DNA from: Jiulongibacter sp966250325
Lineage (GTDB): Bacteria; Bacteroidota; Bacteroidia; Cytophagales; Spirosomataceae
Assembly (NCBI GenBank): GCA_966250325.1
Contig: CBINGY010000009.1
Location: 32,454-96,453, forward strand
DNA length: 64,000 nt
Direction of reading: 5' to 3'
Position numbers and translations under genes: made by a program. The notes below the pieces were generated by a model, which searched no databases, was not told where the DNA came from, and was given only the letters and a program-made list of their open reading frames with translations. Of this stretch, positions 26,493 to 36,006 are shown piece by piece (position 1 is the first letter of the stretch; every line of letters begins with the position of its first letter).

Positions 26493-29279
26493 ATGGATCA
26501 ATATTCATACGTGGCCAATGCCGATGTTTCGGCTATTGAATCTCTCTATCAGGAGTACCTGAAAAACCCGCAATCAGTAGATGAGAGTTGGCACAATTTC
26601 TTCAAAGGATTCGAATTTTCACAGCAATGGAGCTCAAACGGGGCAGCACCTTCTGTTAACGGCAAAGCTGCCGGCACCTCTCATGTTCAAAAGGAAATTG
26701 AGGTAGTTCACCTTATTCGGGGTATCAGAGCACGTGGCCACATGGGTGCCAATATTGACCCACTGTACCCGGTGAGAAAGAAAAACCCAAATCTGGAGCT
26801 GAGTGATTTTAACCTTTCTGAGTCTGATCTCGATACGGTTTTTGAGGCCGGTATGGAGGTTTTTGGAAGACCGGCAACACTCCGGGAAATCAATGATCAC
26901 CTGAAAAGGGTTTACATGGGTAATATTGGTTTTGAATACCAATACATTCGTGACAGAAAAATCAAAGGCTGGTTTCGCAGAAAAATTGAAGGAGAATACC
27001 TGAACTCAAAGCCCTCTGTTGATGAGAAAAAGAGAATTCTGAAAAAACTCAACGAAGCTGTCGCTTTTGAAAACTTCCTGCATACCAAGTTTCTGGGCAA
27101 AAAGCGATTCTCTCTGGAAGGTGGTGAATCTACCATTCCAGGCCTTGACGCTGCGATAAGCAAAGGGGCCGAAATGGGTGTGGAAGAGGTAGTGATAGGC
27201 ATGGCTCACCGCGGACGTCTCAATGTGCTTACCAACATTCTTCAGAAACCATACGAGCAGGTATTCAATGAATTTGAGGAGAATGTGGAGCAGGAAGAAT
27301 ACAGTGACGGCGATGTAAAATATCACATGGGTTATACCAGCCAGGTGCTTACACCAACCGGCAAACGGGTGAGTATGAAACTGATGGCAAACCCTTCGCA
27401 CCTTGAGGCGGTAGATCCGGTGGTACTGGGATATGCCCGGGCAAGAGCCGATGCCCACTACGAAAGCGGAGGAAGAAAGGTGAACACCTTTGACGATATC
27501 TATGACAAGATTCTTCCGATAATCATTCATGGCGATGCTTCACTTGCTGGTCAGGGAATTGTCTATGAAGTAACCCAAATGTCAAATCTGCCTGGATATT
27601 ATGTGGGTGGTTCTATCCATTTTATCATAAATAACCAGGTGGGTTTTACCACAGATAACGACGACGCCCGTTCAAGTTTATATTGCTCAGACATAGCCAA
27701 AATCCTTGACACTCCCATTTTCCACGTAAATGGGGATGACCCGGAAGCCGTGGTCTATGCCATGAAACTGGCCATTGAATTCCGTCAGGAATTCAACCGG
27801 GATGTATTTGTGGATATGATCTGCTACCGGAAGTATGGTCATAACGAAGCCGATGAGCCTCGTTTCACCCAGCCTACCATGTATGAGATCATTAATAAAC
27901 ACAAAAACCCGCGTGATCTTTACCTGGAGCAGTTGAAAGCACAGGGTGATGATAATCAGGATCTGGCAAAACAGCTTAAAGAGTCTTTTGACGATAATCT
28001 TCAGGAGCTTCTGGCCAAAGTAAAACAACGTCAGCTGCCTTATGAAATTCCTAAGCTGGAAAGAGACTGGCAGCAGTTGAGAAAATCAAAAGCAGAAGAT
28101 TTTGAGAGTTCACCGTCTACAGGAATCGACAACGAACAGATTCAGAAGATTGGAAAAGCACTTAGCAATGTTCCCTCAGACTTCAATGCCATCAAGCAGA
28201 TTCAGAAAGTTCTGGAAGAGCGGGCTGCGATTTTTGCCGGAGAAAAACCATTTAACTGGGCAGCAGCCGAATTAATGGCCTACGGATCTGTACTTAATGA
28301 TGGCAGATGGGTGCGGATGACCGGCCAGGATGTACAAAGAGGTACATTTTCTCACCGCCATGCAGTACTTCACGATACTGAAACCAATGCTCTGTATTGC
28401 AATCTCCAGCATATAAGTGATAGTCAGGGAAAAATAGAGATTTACAATTCCCTCCTTTCCGAATATGGGGTGATGGGTTTTGAATACGGCTATGCAATGG
28501 CAAACCCGAATGCACTGGTCATCTGGGAAGCTCAGTTTGGCGATTTTGCCAACGGAGCACAAACCATGATTGATCAGTTTATTTCTGCTGCAGAATCGAA
28601 ATGGAAAACGATGAATGGTCTGGTTCTTCTTCTTCCGCACGGTTATGAGGGTCAGGGGCCAGAGCACTCCAATGCCCGTCCCGAGAGATTTTTGCAGCTA
28701 TCCGCAGAGTATAACATGTATGTATGTGCCTGTACCACACCGGCAAACTTCTTCCACATGCTGAGAAGACAGGTTGCCTTGCCGTTCAGAAAGCCATGCG
28801 TTCACATGTCGCCAAAATCTATGCTTCGTCACCCGGAAGCTATTTCGCCGATGGATGATTTCCTTCCGGGCAGCAGCTTTAAAGAGACCATAGGTGATGA
28901 ATGGGCAGATCCGAAAAAGGTGAAGAGAGTACTTCTATGCTCGGGCAAAGTTTATTATGACCTGAGACAAAAGCAACAGGAAGATAACCGGAAGGATGTA
29001 GCCATTATAAGAGTGGAACAATTGCATCCATTCCCTAAAACTCAGGTAGAAAATCATCTGAAAAACTTCCCGAAAGCAGAAGTTCTTTGGGTTCAGGAGG
29101 AGCCTAAGAATATGGGTGCCTGGTCATTTATTCTTCGTGAATTCTCGGAGGTAGGAATTGAAGGAGTAATTTCCAGAAAGAAAAGTGCCTCTCCTGCAAC
29201 TGGTTATACCAAATATCACCAAAAAGAACAGCAGGAAATAGTTAATAAATCGTTTGACTTGACCAATAAAGAAAAATAA
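26493..29279 (+). CDS. sucA: 2-oxoglutarate dehydrogenase E1 component
   Basis: 928 residues; the TPP-dependent decarboxylase of the 2-oxoglutarate dehydrogenase complex in the TCA cycle. The N-terminal SAIESLYQEYLKNPQSVDES segment is the family's E2/E3-contact helix. GMAHRGRLNVL, the TPP/Mg region HGDASLAGQGIVYE to NNQVGFTT, CYRKYGHNEADEPRFTQP and the transketolase-type pyrimidine domain with GQDVQRGTFSHRHAVLHD and EFGYAMANP-like text follow in order. Full length. The sucB start follows after two bases. Confidence 0.97.
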   Translation: MDQYSYVANADVSAIESLYQEYLKNPQSVDESWHNFFKGFEFSQQWSSNGAAPSVNGKAAGTSHVQKEIEVVHLIRGIRARGHMGANIDPLYPVRKKNPNLELSDFNLSESDLDTVFEAGMEVFGRPATLREINDHLKRVYMGNIGFEYQYIRDRKIKGWFRRKIEGEYLNSKPSVDEKKRILKKLNEAVAFENFLHTKFLGKKRFSLEGGESTIPGLDAAISKGAEMGVEEVVIGMAHRGRLNVLTNILQKPYEQVFNEFEENVEQEEYSDGDVKYHMGYTSQVLTPTGKRVSMKLMANPSHLEAVDPVVLGYARARADAHYESGGRKVNTFDDIYDKILPIIIHGDASLAGQGIVYEVTQMSNLPGYYVGGSIHFIINNQVGFTTDNDDARSSLYCSDIAKILDTPIFHVNGDDPEAVVYAMKLAIEFRQEFNRDVFVDMICYRKYGHNEADEPRFTQPTMYEIINKHKNPRDLYLEQLKAQGDDNQDLAKQLKESFDDNLQELLAKVKQRQLPYEIPKLERDWQQLRKSKAEDFESSPSTGIDNEQIQKIGKALSNVPSDFNAIKQIQKVLEERAAIFAGEKPFNWAAAELMAYGSVLNDGRWVRMTGQDVQRGTFSHRHAVLHDTETNALYCNLQHISDSQGKIEIYNSLLSEYGVMGFEYGYAMANPNALVIWEAQFGDFANGAQTMIDQFISAAESKWKTMNGLVLLLPHGYEGQGPEHSNARPERFLQLSAEYNMYVCACTTPANFFHMLRRQVALPFRKPCVHMSPKSMLRHPEAISPMDDFLPGSSFKETIGDEWADPKKVKRVLLCSGKVYYDLRQKQQEDNRKDVAIIRVEQLHPFPKTQVENHLKNFPKAEVLWVQEEPKNMGAWSFILREFSEVGIEGVISRKKSASPATGYTKYHQKEQQEIVNKSFDLTNKEK

Positions 29280-29281
29280 AA

Positions 29282-30793
29282 ATGGCAATTGAAATGAAAG
29301 TGCCTTCAGTGGGCGAATCGGTAACCGAAGTTACCATTGCTTCCTGGGTAAAAAAAGATGGCGATTTCGTACAAATGGATGAAGTCATCTGTGAATTGGA
29401 ATCTGACAAAGCCACCTTTGAACTACCTGCTGAGGCAGCAGGAATATTGAGAATAATTGCCGCAGAAGGAGAAACACTGGAAATAGGTGCTCCTATCTGT
29501 AAAATTGAACAAACTGAAGCAGCTCCCAAAGCTCCTGCACCGCAAGCCGCTCCTGAAGCATCCACTCCAGTTTCTTCCGGCACAGGTAAGCTTATTGAAG
29601 TAAGAATACCAACCGTAGGTGAATCCATTACGGAAGTTACCGTGAGCAGCTGGATGAAAAAAACAGGTGATCAGGTTCAATTAGACGAAATTATCTGCGA
29701 ACTGGAATCAGATAAAGCAACCTTTGAATTGCCCTCTCCTTCTGCTGGAGTTATACAGGTACTTGTAGATGAAGGCTCGGTAGTTCCTGTGGGTGATCTT
29801 GTAGCTAAAATAAGTGAAGGTTCTGTTTCTTCGGCACCCGTAGCTTCTTCGGCACCGGCAACTTCCGCACCTGCTGCCGCAGCTTCAGGTGACTCTTATG
29901 CCAGCGGGCATCCATCGCCTTCAGCCTCAAAAATCTTATCAGAAAAAGGCATTGAAGCTTCATCTGTAAGCGGCTCCGGCGTAGGCGGGAGAATTACCAA
30001 AGAAGATGCACTGAAAGCTGAAAAAGTAGCTGTAGCATCCACTGCTCCAAGTTCTGCTCCGGCTCCTGCAGCATCAAAAGCCGTAACCGATGACCGTGGG
30101 CAGCGTCGCGAAAAAATGACATCGCTTCGTAAAACCATTTCCCGACGTCTGGTAGCTGTAAAGAATGAAACAGCTATGCTAACTACTTTCAATGAAGTGG
30201 ATATGAAGCCCATCATGGATCTTCGTAAGGCCTACAAAGACAAGTTCAAAGAAACGCATGGTGTAGGGTTGGGCTTTATGTCATTCTTTACAAAAGCATG
30301 TGCTATCGCCTTACAGGAATTCCCGGTAGTGAATGCCTATATTGATGGTGAAGAAGTAGTTTACAATGATTTTTCGGATATTTCTATTGCGGTATCTGCC
30401 CCTCGCGGTTTAGTGGTTCCTGTAATCAGAAACGCCGAAAAAATGTCTTTTGCAGAAATTGAGTCGGAAGTAGTACGCCTGGCAACCAGAGCAAGAGATA
30501 ATAAACTGACGATTGACGAAATGACCGGAGGTACCTTTACCATAACCAATGGTGGTATTTTCGGATCTATGCTCTCTACTCCGATAATTAATGCCCCGCA
30601 GTCTGCAATCTTGGGAATGCACAATATCGTAGAAAGGCCGGTAGCCATTAACGGGCAGGTAGAGATTAGACCTATCATGTATGTGGCTCTTTCTTACGAT
30701 CACCGTACCATTGACGGAAAGGATTCAGTAAGCTTCCTGGTGAGAATTAAACAACTCCTGGAGGATCCGATGAGAATGTTACTTCAGGTATAA
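29282..30793 (+). CDS. sucB: Dihydrolipoamide succinyltransferase (E2) with two lipoyl domains
   Basis: 503 residues. Two lipoyl domains (about 1-75 and 102-178) each hold ELESDKATFELP, whose Lys carries lipoate. Ala/Pro-rich linkers flank a peripheral subunit-binding domain (SPSASKILSEKGI to GVGGRITKEDAL, about 205-245). The catalytic domain ends with ALSYDHRTIDGKDSVSFL, the CoA-acyltransferase active site (His-Asp). Many OdhB proteins have one lipoyl domain, so the doubled arrangement is worth noting. Co-transcribed with sucA (2-base gap) and closed by a terminator at 30808. Confidence 0.95.
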   Translation: MAIEMKVPSVGESVTEVTIASWVKKDGDFVQMDEVICELESDKATFELPAEAAGILRIIAAEGETLEIGAPICKIEQTEAAPKAPAPQAAPEASTPVSSGTGKLIEVRIPTVGESITEVTVSSWMKKTGDQVQLDEIICELESDKATFELPSPSAGVIQVLVDEGSVVPVGDLVAKISEGSVSSAPVASSAPATSAPAAAASGDSYASGHPSPSASKILSEKGIEASSVSGSGVGGRITKEDALKAEKVAVASTAPSSAPAPAASKAVTDDRGQRREKMTSLRKTISRRLVAVKNETAMLTTFNEVDMKPIMDLRKAYKDKFKETHGVGLGFMSFFTKACAIALQEFPVVNAYIDGEEVVYNDFSDISIAVSAPRGLVVPVIRNAEKMSFAEIESEVVRLATRARDNKLTIDEMTGGTFTITNGGIFGSMLSTPIINAPQSAILGMHNIVERPVAINGQVEIRPIMYVALSYDHRTIDGKDSVSFLVRIKQLLEDPMRMLLQV

Positions 30794-30807
30794 AAAACAC
30801 TTAAACG

Positions 30808-30832
30808 AAAGCCTGCTGTGCAGGCTTTTTTA
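30808..30832 (+). terminator. Intrinsic terminator between sucB and lpdA
   Basis: GCCTGC (30811-30816) and GCAGGC (30820-30825) form a stem around a 3-base loop, extended by AAA/TTT pairs, followed by a T-run. The lpdA ATG is only about 8 bases further on. Confidence 0.8.
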
Positions 30833-30839
30833 AAATTAT

Positions 30840-32252
30840 ATGACCATGGAATTTGACGTTATCGTAATAGGTTCAGGCCCCGGAGGATACGTTTCGGCCA
30901 TTAGAAATGCTCAGCTTGGAGCTAAAGTAGCCCTTATTGAAAAATACAATACGCTGGGTGGCACCTGCCTCAATGTGGGCTGTATCCCATCAAAAGCTCT
31001 TCTGGATTCGTCCGAACATTTTTATAATGCTTCACATCATTTTGAGGAGCATGGCATAAAAATCGGCAAACCGAAAGTTGATCTGGGAACCATGATTTCA
31101 CGTAAAAATGAAGTGGTTCAGAAAATGAATGCCGGTGTGGATTTTCTGATGAAAAAAAACAAGATCACTGTTTTCAACGGTTTCGGATCATTCGTTGATA
31201 AAAAAACCATAAAGATTTCAAAATCGGATGGTTCTGAAGAACAGATAAAAGGAAAGAATATCGTAATTGCCACGGGATCAAAACCTATGATTCTCCCTTT
31301 CATGAATTATGATAAAGAGAGAATTATTACTTCCACAGAGGCCTTAAATCTAAAGGAAATCCCCAAACATCTGCTGGTGATTGGTGCCGGTGTGATTGGT
31401 GCTGAACTGGGCTCTGTTTATGCCCGCCTGGGTTCAAAAGTAACCTTCATCGAATATGCCGGTGGTATGATTCCCACCATGGACGGCTCCCTCGGGAAAG
31501 AACTTCAAAAGGTATTGAAAAAGCAGTTTGATGCCTCTTTTGAATTCAACACCAAGGTAACGAATATCAAAAATACAGGCAAAGAAGTACAGGTAACCGC
31601 AGAGAACAAAGCCGGCGAAACGGTTACTTTTTCGGGTGACTACTGCCTGGTCTCCATTGGACGGAGGGCCTACACAGATAATCTGAATCTGGAAGCTGCG
31701 GGACTTAAAGCCGATGAACGGGGAAGAATTCCTGTGGATGAGCATACCCTTCAAACTTCCGTTTCAGGAATCTATGCCATTGGCGATGTTATTCGTGGTG
31801 CCATGCTGGCTCACAAAGCAGAAGAAGAAGGTGTTCTTGTTGCTGAAGTAATTGCCGGGCAAAAACCACATATCCATTATAACCTTATTCCTGGTGTGGT
31901 ATATACCTGGCCAGAAGTGGCCTCTGTAGGAGCCACGGAGGAGGAATTAAAAGCCAGTGGAAAACCTTACAAGGCGGGTAAATTTATATTCAAAGCTTTG
32001 GGAAGAGCAACAGCCAGCGGTGATACAGACGGCCTTGTGAAAGTTCTGGCCGATAAAGAGACCGACGAAATATTAGGAATGCATATTATCGGTGCAAGAG
32101 CCGCCGATATGATTGCCGAAGGGGTAACAGCGATGGAATTCAGAGCAAGTGCCGAAGATTTGGGACGCATTTCTCATGCACATCCCACCTACATGGAGGC
32201 TGTAAAAGAAGCGGCGTTGGATGCTACAGACAAGCGATCTATTCACTCCTGA
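30840..32252 (+). CDS. lpdA: Dihydrolipoyl dehydrogenase (E3)
   Basis: 470 residues; reoxidises dihydrolipoyl groups of the E2 protein with NAD+. VIVIGSGPGGYVSAIRNAQLG binds FAD, GGTCLNVGCIPSK holds the redox-active cysteine pair, LLVIGAGVIGAELGSVYARLG binds NAD, and HAHPTYMEAVKEAALD has the catalytic His-Glu pair. ATG at 30840 or the ATG two codons later are both possible starts. It follows sucB but is separated from it by a terminator, so it probably serves other lipoyl complexes too or depends on read-through. Confidence 0.96.
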   Translation: MTMEFDVIVIGSGPGGYVSAIRNAQLGAKVALIEKYNTLGGTCLNVGCIPSKALLDSSEHFYNASHHFEEHGIKIGKPKVDLGTMISRKNEVVQKMNAGVDFLMKKNKITVFNGFGSFVDKKTIKISKSDGSEEQIKGKNIVIATGSKPMILPFMNYDKERIITSTEALNLKEIPKHLLVIGAGVIGAELGSVYARLGSKVTFIEYAGGMIPTMDGSLGKELQKVLKKQFDASFEFNTKVTNIKNTGKEVQVTAENKAGETVTFSGDYCLVSIGRRAYTDNLNLEAAGLKADERGRIPVDEHTLQTSVSGIYAIGDVIRGAMLAHKAEEEGVLVAEVIAGQKPHIHYNLIPGVVYTWPEVASVGATEEELKASGKPYKAGKFIFKALGRATASGDTDGLVKVLADKETDEILGMHIIGARAADMIAEGVTAMEFRASAEDLGRISHAHPTYMEAVKEAALDATDKRSIHS

Positions 32253-32276
32253 TCAGACCATATCGAAGTAATGAAG

Positions 32277-32310
32277 GCCGTCAGCTCTCAATGAGTCTGA
32301 CGGCTTTTTT
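32277..32310 (+). terminator. Intrinsic terminator after lpdA
   Basis: GCCGTCAG (32277-32284) pairs with CTGACGGC (32297-32304), followed by six T. The 12-base loop can pair a little further (CTC with GAG). Confidence 0.9.
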
Positions 32311-32423
32311 GATTTTATTCTTTGGAAAAAAAATCCATCATAGACGAGTAAATCAAGCCTGATTGACATATTCCGTTATTTAATAGTTATCTTTCACGAC
32401 TATTTTCGAAGCTGTACCTATTG

Positions 32424-33593
32424 ATGTTTAAAAATTACTCCCGATTTCTGCTTCAAGGAATCCTATCAATTCTCTTTGTAACACTTGCCTGTGTTGAGCC
32501 ATTTGATCGTTCTTTTGCGAGTGATACAAGGATTATTCTCATTGATGCCAAACTTACCACCGATCCCTCTTCCAATTACGTTTACATCTATCAGGCGATT
32601 CCATCGAGTGGAAGTAATACAAGTTATTTGCCTGTAGAAAATGCCTCTGTGGAAGTAGTAGTTGATGATTCTGAAAATATTTCGTTGACTGAAAGTTCTA
32701 AAGGATATTTCCATTTTCCGGGAGGGTTCTCAGGCAAAATTGGTTCCTCCTATCAACTAAAAATTAATGCACAAGGCCAGAATCTTATTTCAAAAAAGGA
32801 AGTGATCGAGGCAGGTCCCGGTATTGAGAACGTATTTGTTCAGTTTGACAAATCAGGACTAAAGGACCTGAAAGGCAATGTTTCCGCTTCACAAAAAGTT
32901 TATTTGGATACCCGCGATCCTTCAGATCAAAAAAACTATTATATGTGGGACTGGACGCTTTATGAAGAACAGTTCTGGTGTAAAAGTTGTGAAAACGGCA
33001 GGTATTTCAGGGATGCTGCATCTGGCCCTCTTGGGGAATGCAGACAAGAGCGGTTCAGACGGGGATATCTCGATTACCAGTGTGACTCCCGTTGCTGGGA
33101 TATTTTCAAGGCAAATGAAGTTAACATCCTTAAAGATGATTTTGTTAATGGCAAAACGATTGCGGCACGGGAAGTCGCAAATCTTCCCATCTATCAGTTT
33201 ATTGGAGCACTCATTGACATACGACAATATGCCATAAACAAGGCCGCATACGACTATCTGAATCTGGTGCAGTCTCAGGGACAGAACACCGGAGGTCTGG
33301 CCGATACACCACCGGCAAGTCTGGCCGGAAATGTAACCAGTCTCACGAATCCCGATCAACCCGTGGCAGGTTACTTTATTGTTGGCTCTGCCTCACGCAG
33401 GCTTTTCTGGCTCGATCGCAAAGAGGTGCCGGTAGAAACACCTTCAATCGGTTTACTTGATGGCCGAAGACCAAATCCTGAACCCATGGAAATGGATCTT
33501 ACCCGCCCACCGTTGGCTCCATGCGTAGAAAGTAATTCCAGAACAGCCCTCAAACCCGAAGGATGGTATGACTTCGGCAGTAATCAAAACTAG
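32424..33593 (+). CDS. DUF4249 outer-membrane lipoprotein (first copy)
   Basis: 389 residues from the ATG at 32424 (a TTG sits directly before it). Lipoprotein signal LSILFVTLAC. The body is DUF4249, a beta-rich family that accompanies TonB receptors in Bacteroidota much as SusD accompanies SusC; its ligand is unknown. Centre: FWCKSC...GEC...DYQCDSRCWDI, five cysteines that recur in the same order in the copy at 36007. The C-terminus has NTGGLADTPPASLAGN and RPPLAPCVES. A candidate promoter (TTG 32363-32365, 22 bases, TATCTTTC) precedes it. The TonB receptor follows after 9 bases, so they form an operon. Confidence 0.87.
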   Translation: MFKNYSRFLLQGILSILFVTLACVEPFDRSFASDTRIILIDAKLTTDPSSNYVYIYQAIPSSGSNTSYLPVENASVEVVVDDSENISLTESSKGYFHFPGGFSGKIGSSYQLKINAQGQNLISKKEVIEAGPGIENVFVQFDKSGLKDLKGNVSASQKVYLDTRDPSDQKNYYMWDWTLYEEQFWCKSCENGRYFRDAASGPLGECRQERFRRGYLDYQCDSRCWDIFKANEVNILKDDFVNGKTIAAREVANLPIYQFIGALIDIRQYAINKAAYDYLNLVQSQGQNTGGLADTPPASLAGNVTSLTNPDQPVAGYFIVGSASRRLFWLDRKEVPVETPSIGLLDGRRPNPEPMEMDLTRPPLAPCVESNSRTALKPEGWYDFGSNQN

Positions 33594-33602
33594 AATGACC
33601 GA

Positions 33603-35990
33603 ATGAAGAACTTTACTTTCACCTGTTTTTTACTACTTCTTCTACCTTTTTGCACTCTTGCACAGCAGACCTACGTTTTGAAGGGCTATATAAAAGACAG
33701 CATTGATAATCAACCACTTACAGGTGCTACTGTTACTATAGATTACGGAGATCAGACAGATTTTACGGATGCTGACGGAAAATTTGCTTTCGTATTATCA
33801 AAACCATCAGTGGCCATTGTTGTTAGGTTTGTAGGCTATGTTCCTTACAGGCAAACCATTTCACTTCCTCAGGAGAATTTCATTGTTTCTCTACAGCGGG
33901 TAGAAAATGAATTACAGGAGGTGATAGTGAGTGGTCTTGGTACCGAAACAGTAAAGAGGCCCGTTTTAGGTGTCAGTACGTTGAGTATTAAAACCATTGA
34001 AAAGTTGCCTACAGCCCTGGGTGAAGTAGATATTCTCAAAGGCTTGCAAATGCTTCCCGGAGTATCTAGTGTAGGTGAGGCTTCCAATGGCGTGAATGTT
34101 CGGGGTGGTACCACCGATCAGAATCTTTTTTTACTTGAAGATGGTCCTATTTTCAATCCAACGCACATGTTTGGGCTCTTTTCTGCTTTCCCCTCTGAAG
34201 CTGTAAGTAGCTTTGACTTATACAAGGGAAATGTGCCCGCGAGGTTTGGAGGAAGGGCTGCTGCTGTGCTTGATGTTAAGCTTGCCAATCCCGACCTGTC
34301 AAAATTTAAGATGTCAGGGGGAATCAGTCTGGTTTCAAATAAGATCAAACTGGATGTTCCGATTATAAAAAACAAAATGGGTATTATGGTCGCAGGAAGG
34401 GGCTCTTTCAATGATTTTCTTTTCCCCTTAATATCCAAACAATTACGGGATTTAAAGGCGAGGTTCGGAGATGGTGCTGCCAAGCTTTTTTATCAGATTA
34501 ATACAAAGAATACGCTCAGCCTTTCGTCTTATTACAGTTATGATTTTTTCCAGACAGAGCTTCTCGGAACCATCAATAACATCAATGCCACCTCTTCGCA
34601 ATTTGAATACTCTACTTTGAATCATACAGGTAAGTGGTTTCACTCCTTTAGTGATAAAGCCAATTTACAAACTACTCTGGTCAAATCTTTCTATCAGCCA
34701 AACACCTTGTTACCAGAGGTTAACAGCACAAATAGGGTGCGTATAGGTCAGTCTATTGATTATTTACAGGCAAAATCAAACCTGAATCTCTACCTGGGCA
34801 AACACAATCTTGAAGCAGGCATAGATGCCATAAGGTACGATATCAATCCGGGCTATATTGATCCTGGAACCAGCCCCAATGTACTGCCTTTCGAAACCCC
34901 ACTCGAGCAAGGTATTGAGCTCGGATTTTCGGTTGAAGATGTTATAGAGCTTTCAGATCGTCTGAATATTGCGGCCGGCCTTCGGTATTCGCAATTTCTT
35001 TCTCTCGGCCCCGGAGAAGTACGTATTTACGATACCGCCGAACCGAAAAGTGAATCTTCGGTTTTAAATACACTGAATTTTTCAAAAGGAGAGATTGCCC
35101 AAAGCTACGGCGGACCTGAACCGCGTCTGGGAATAAGTTATTCTCTGAATAATCTGACTAGTCTCAAATTAGGCTATAATATGGCACGTCAATATTTACA
35201 GATTGTGTCAAACACCACCACACCCATACCTACCTCCCGCTGGAAATTATCCGATCAGAATATTCAGCCTCAGGTAAGCCAGCTTATCTCGGCAGGTTTT
35301 TTCAGAGATACGCGGGGAAGTATCGTTGAGTTTTCAGGTGAATTGTACTATCGATCAACCAACCACATCATCGATTACAAACCAGGAGCAGATTTTCTCC
35401 TGAATGCTACACCAGAAACCGAGATTCTTCAGGGAGTTAATAAGTCTTACGGGGCAGAACTCATGTTTTCAAAGAAAAAAGGCGAAGTGACCGGTTGGCT
35501 TAATTATACCTATGCAAGAACTCTCAATAAAATAGACGAAGGTCCTTTTCCGGAGCAGAGAATAAATTTTGGCAATTGGTATGCCTCCAATTACGATCGC
35601 CCGCATACGATAAACGCCTCCGTGGTTATTAATCAGGGAGAGCATCATGACTTCTCCTTCAATTTCACCTATTCCAGTGGTAGACCATTCACTTCTCCTC
35701 AGGGATATATCCGCTATGCCAATCAGGTGCTTCCGTTCTACTTTAACCGGAACGATGTTCGCTTACCAGATTATCATCGACTTGATTTTGCGTGGAATAT
35801 ATATAACCCACAGCTTCGCAGAAAGAAGTTCAAAGGCAATTTTGCGTTCTCTGTATATAACCTTTACGGGCGAAAGAATGCTTACTCTGTATTCTTCAGG
35901 TCGGAAGGCAATTTGCTTAAGCCCTACAAATTGACTATATTCGGAGCCCCTATATTGTCACTATCCTATAAATTTACTTTCAACTATTAG
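33603..35990 (+). CDS. TonB-dependent receptor with CarboxypepD_reg domain
   Basis: 795 residues. A signal peptide ends near CTLAQQ, followed by a carboxypeptidase-regulatory-like domain (YVLKGYIKDSIDNQPLTGAT, about 22-100), a plug domain (EVDILKGLQMLPGVSSVGEASNGVNVRGG) and a 22-strand-type barrel ending SYKFTFNY. It lacks the long SusC-type barrel and is not paired with SusD. Instead it lies between two related DUF4249 lipoproteins, the likely lids or ligand-binding partners. Likely substrate: unknown, possibly a metal chelate or small organic compound; nothing in the sequence decides this. Confidence 0.92.
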   Translation: MKNFTFTCFLLLLLPFCTLAQQTYVLKGYIKDSIDNQPLTGATVTIDYGDQTDFTDADGKFAFVLSKPSVAIVVRFVGYVPYRQTISLPQENFIVSLQRVENELQEVIVSGLGTETVKRPVLGVSTLSIKTIEKLPTALGEVDILKGLQMLPGVSSVGEASNGVNVRGGTTDQNLFLLEDGPIFNPTHMFGLFSAFPSEAVSSFDLYKGNVPARFGGRAAAVLDVKLANPDLSKFKMSGGISLVSNKIKLDVPIIKNKMGIMVAGRGSFNDFLFPLISKQLRDLKARFGDGAAKLFYQINTKNTLSLSSYYSYDFFQTELLGTINNINATSSQFEYSTLNHTGKWFHSFSDKANLQTTLVKSFYQPNTLLPEVNSTNRVRIGQSIDYLQAKSNLNLYLGKHNLEAGIDAIRYDINPGYIDPGTSPNVLPFETPLEQGIELGFSVEDVIELSDRLNIAAGLRYSQFLSLGPGEVRIYDTAEPKSESSVLNTLNFSKGEIAQSYGGPEPRLGISYSLNNLTSLKLGYNMARQYLQIVSNTTTPIPTSRWKLSDQNIQPQVSQLISAGFFRDTRGSIVEFSGELYYRSTNHIIDYKPGADFLLNATPETEILQGVNKSYGAELMFSKKKGEVTGWLNYTYARTLNKIDEGPFPEQRINFGNWYASNYDRPHTINASVVINQGEHHDFSFNFTYSSGRPFTSPQGYIRYANQVLPFYFNRNDVRLPDYHRLDFAWNIYNPQLRRKKFKGNFAFSVYNLYGRKNAYSVFFRSEGNLLKPYKLTIFGAPILSLSYKFTFNY

Positions 35991-36006
35991 ATATTTCCAT
36001 GAAGAT

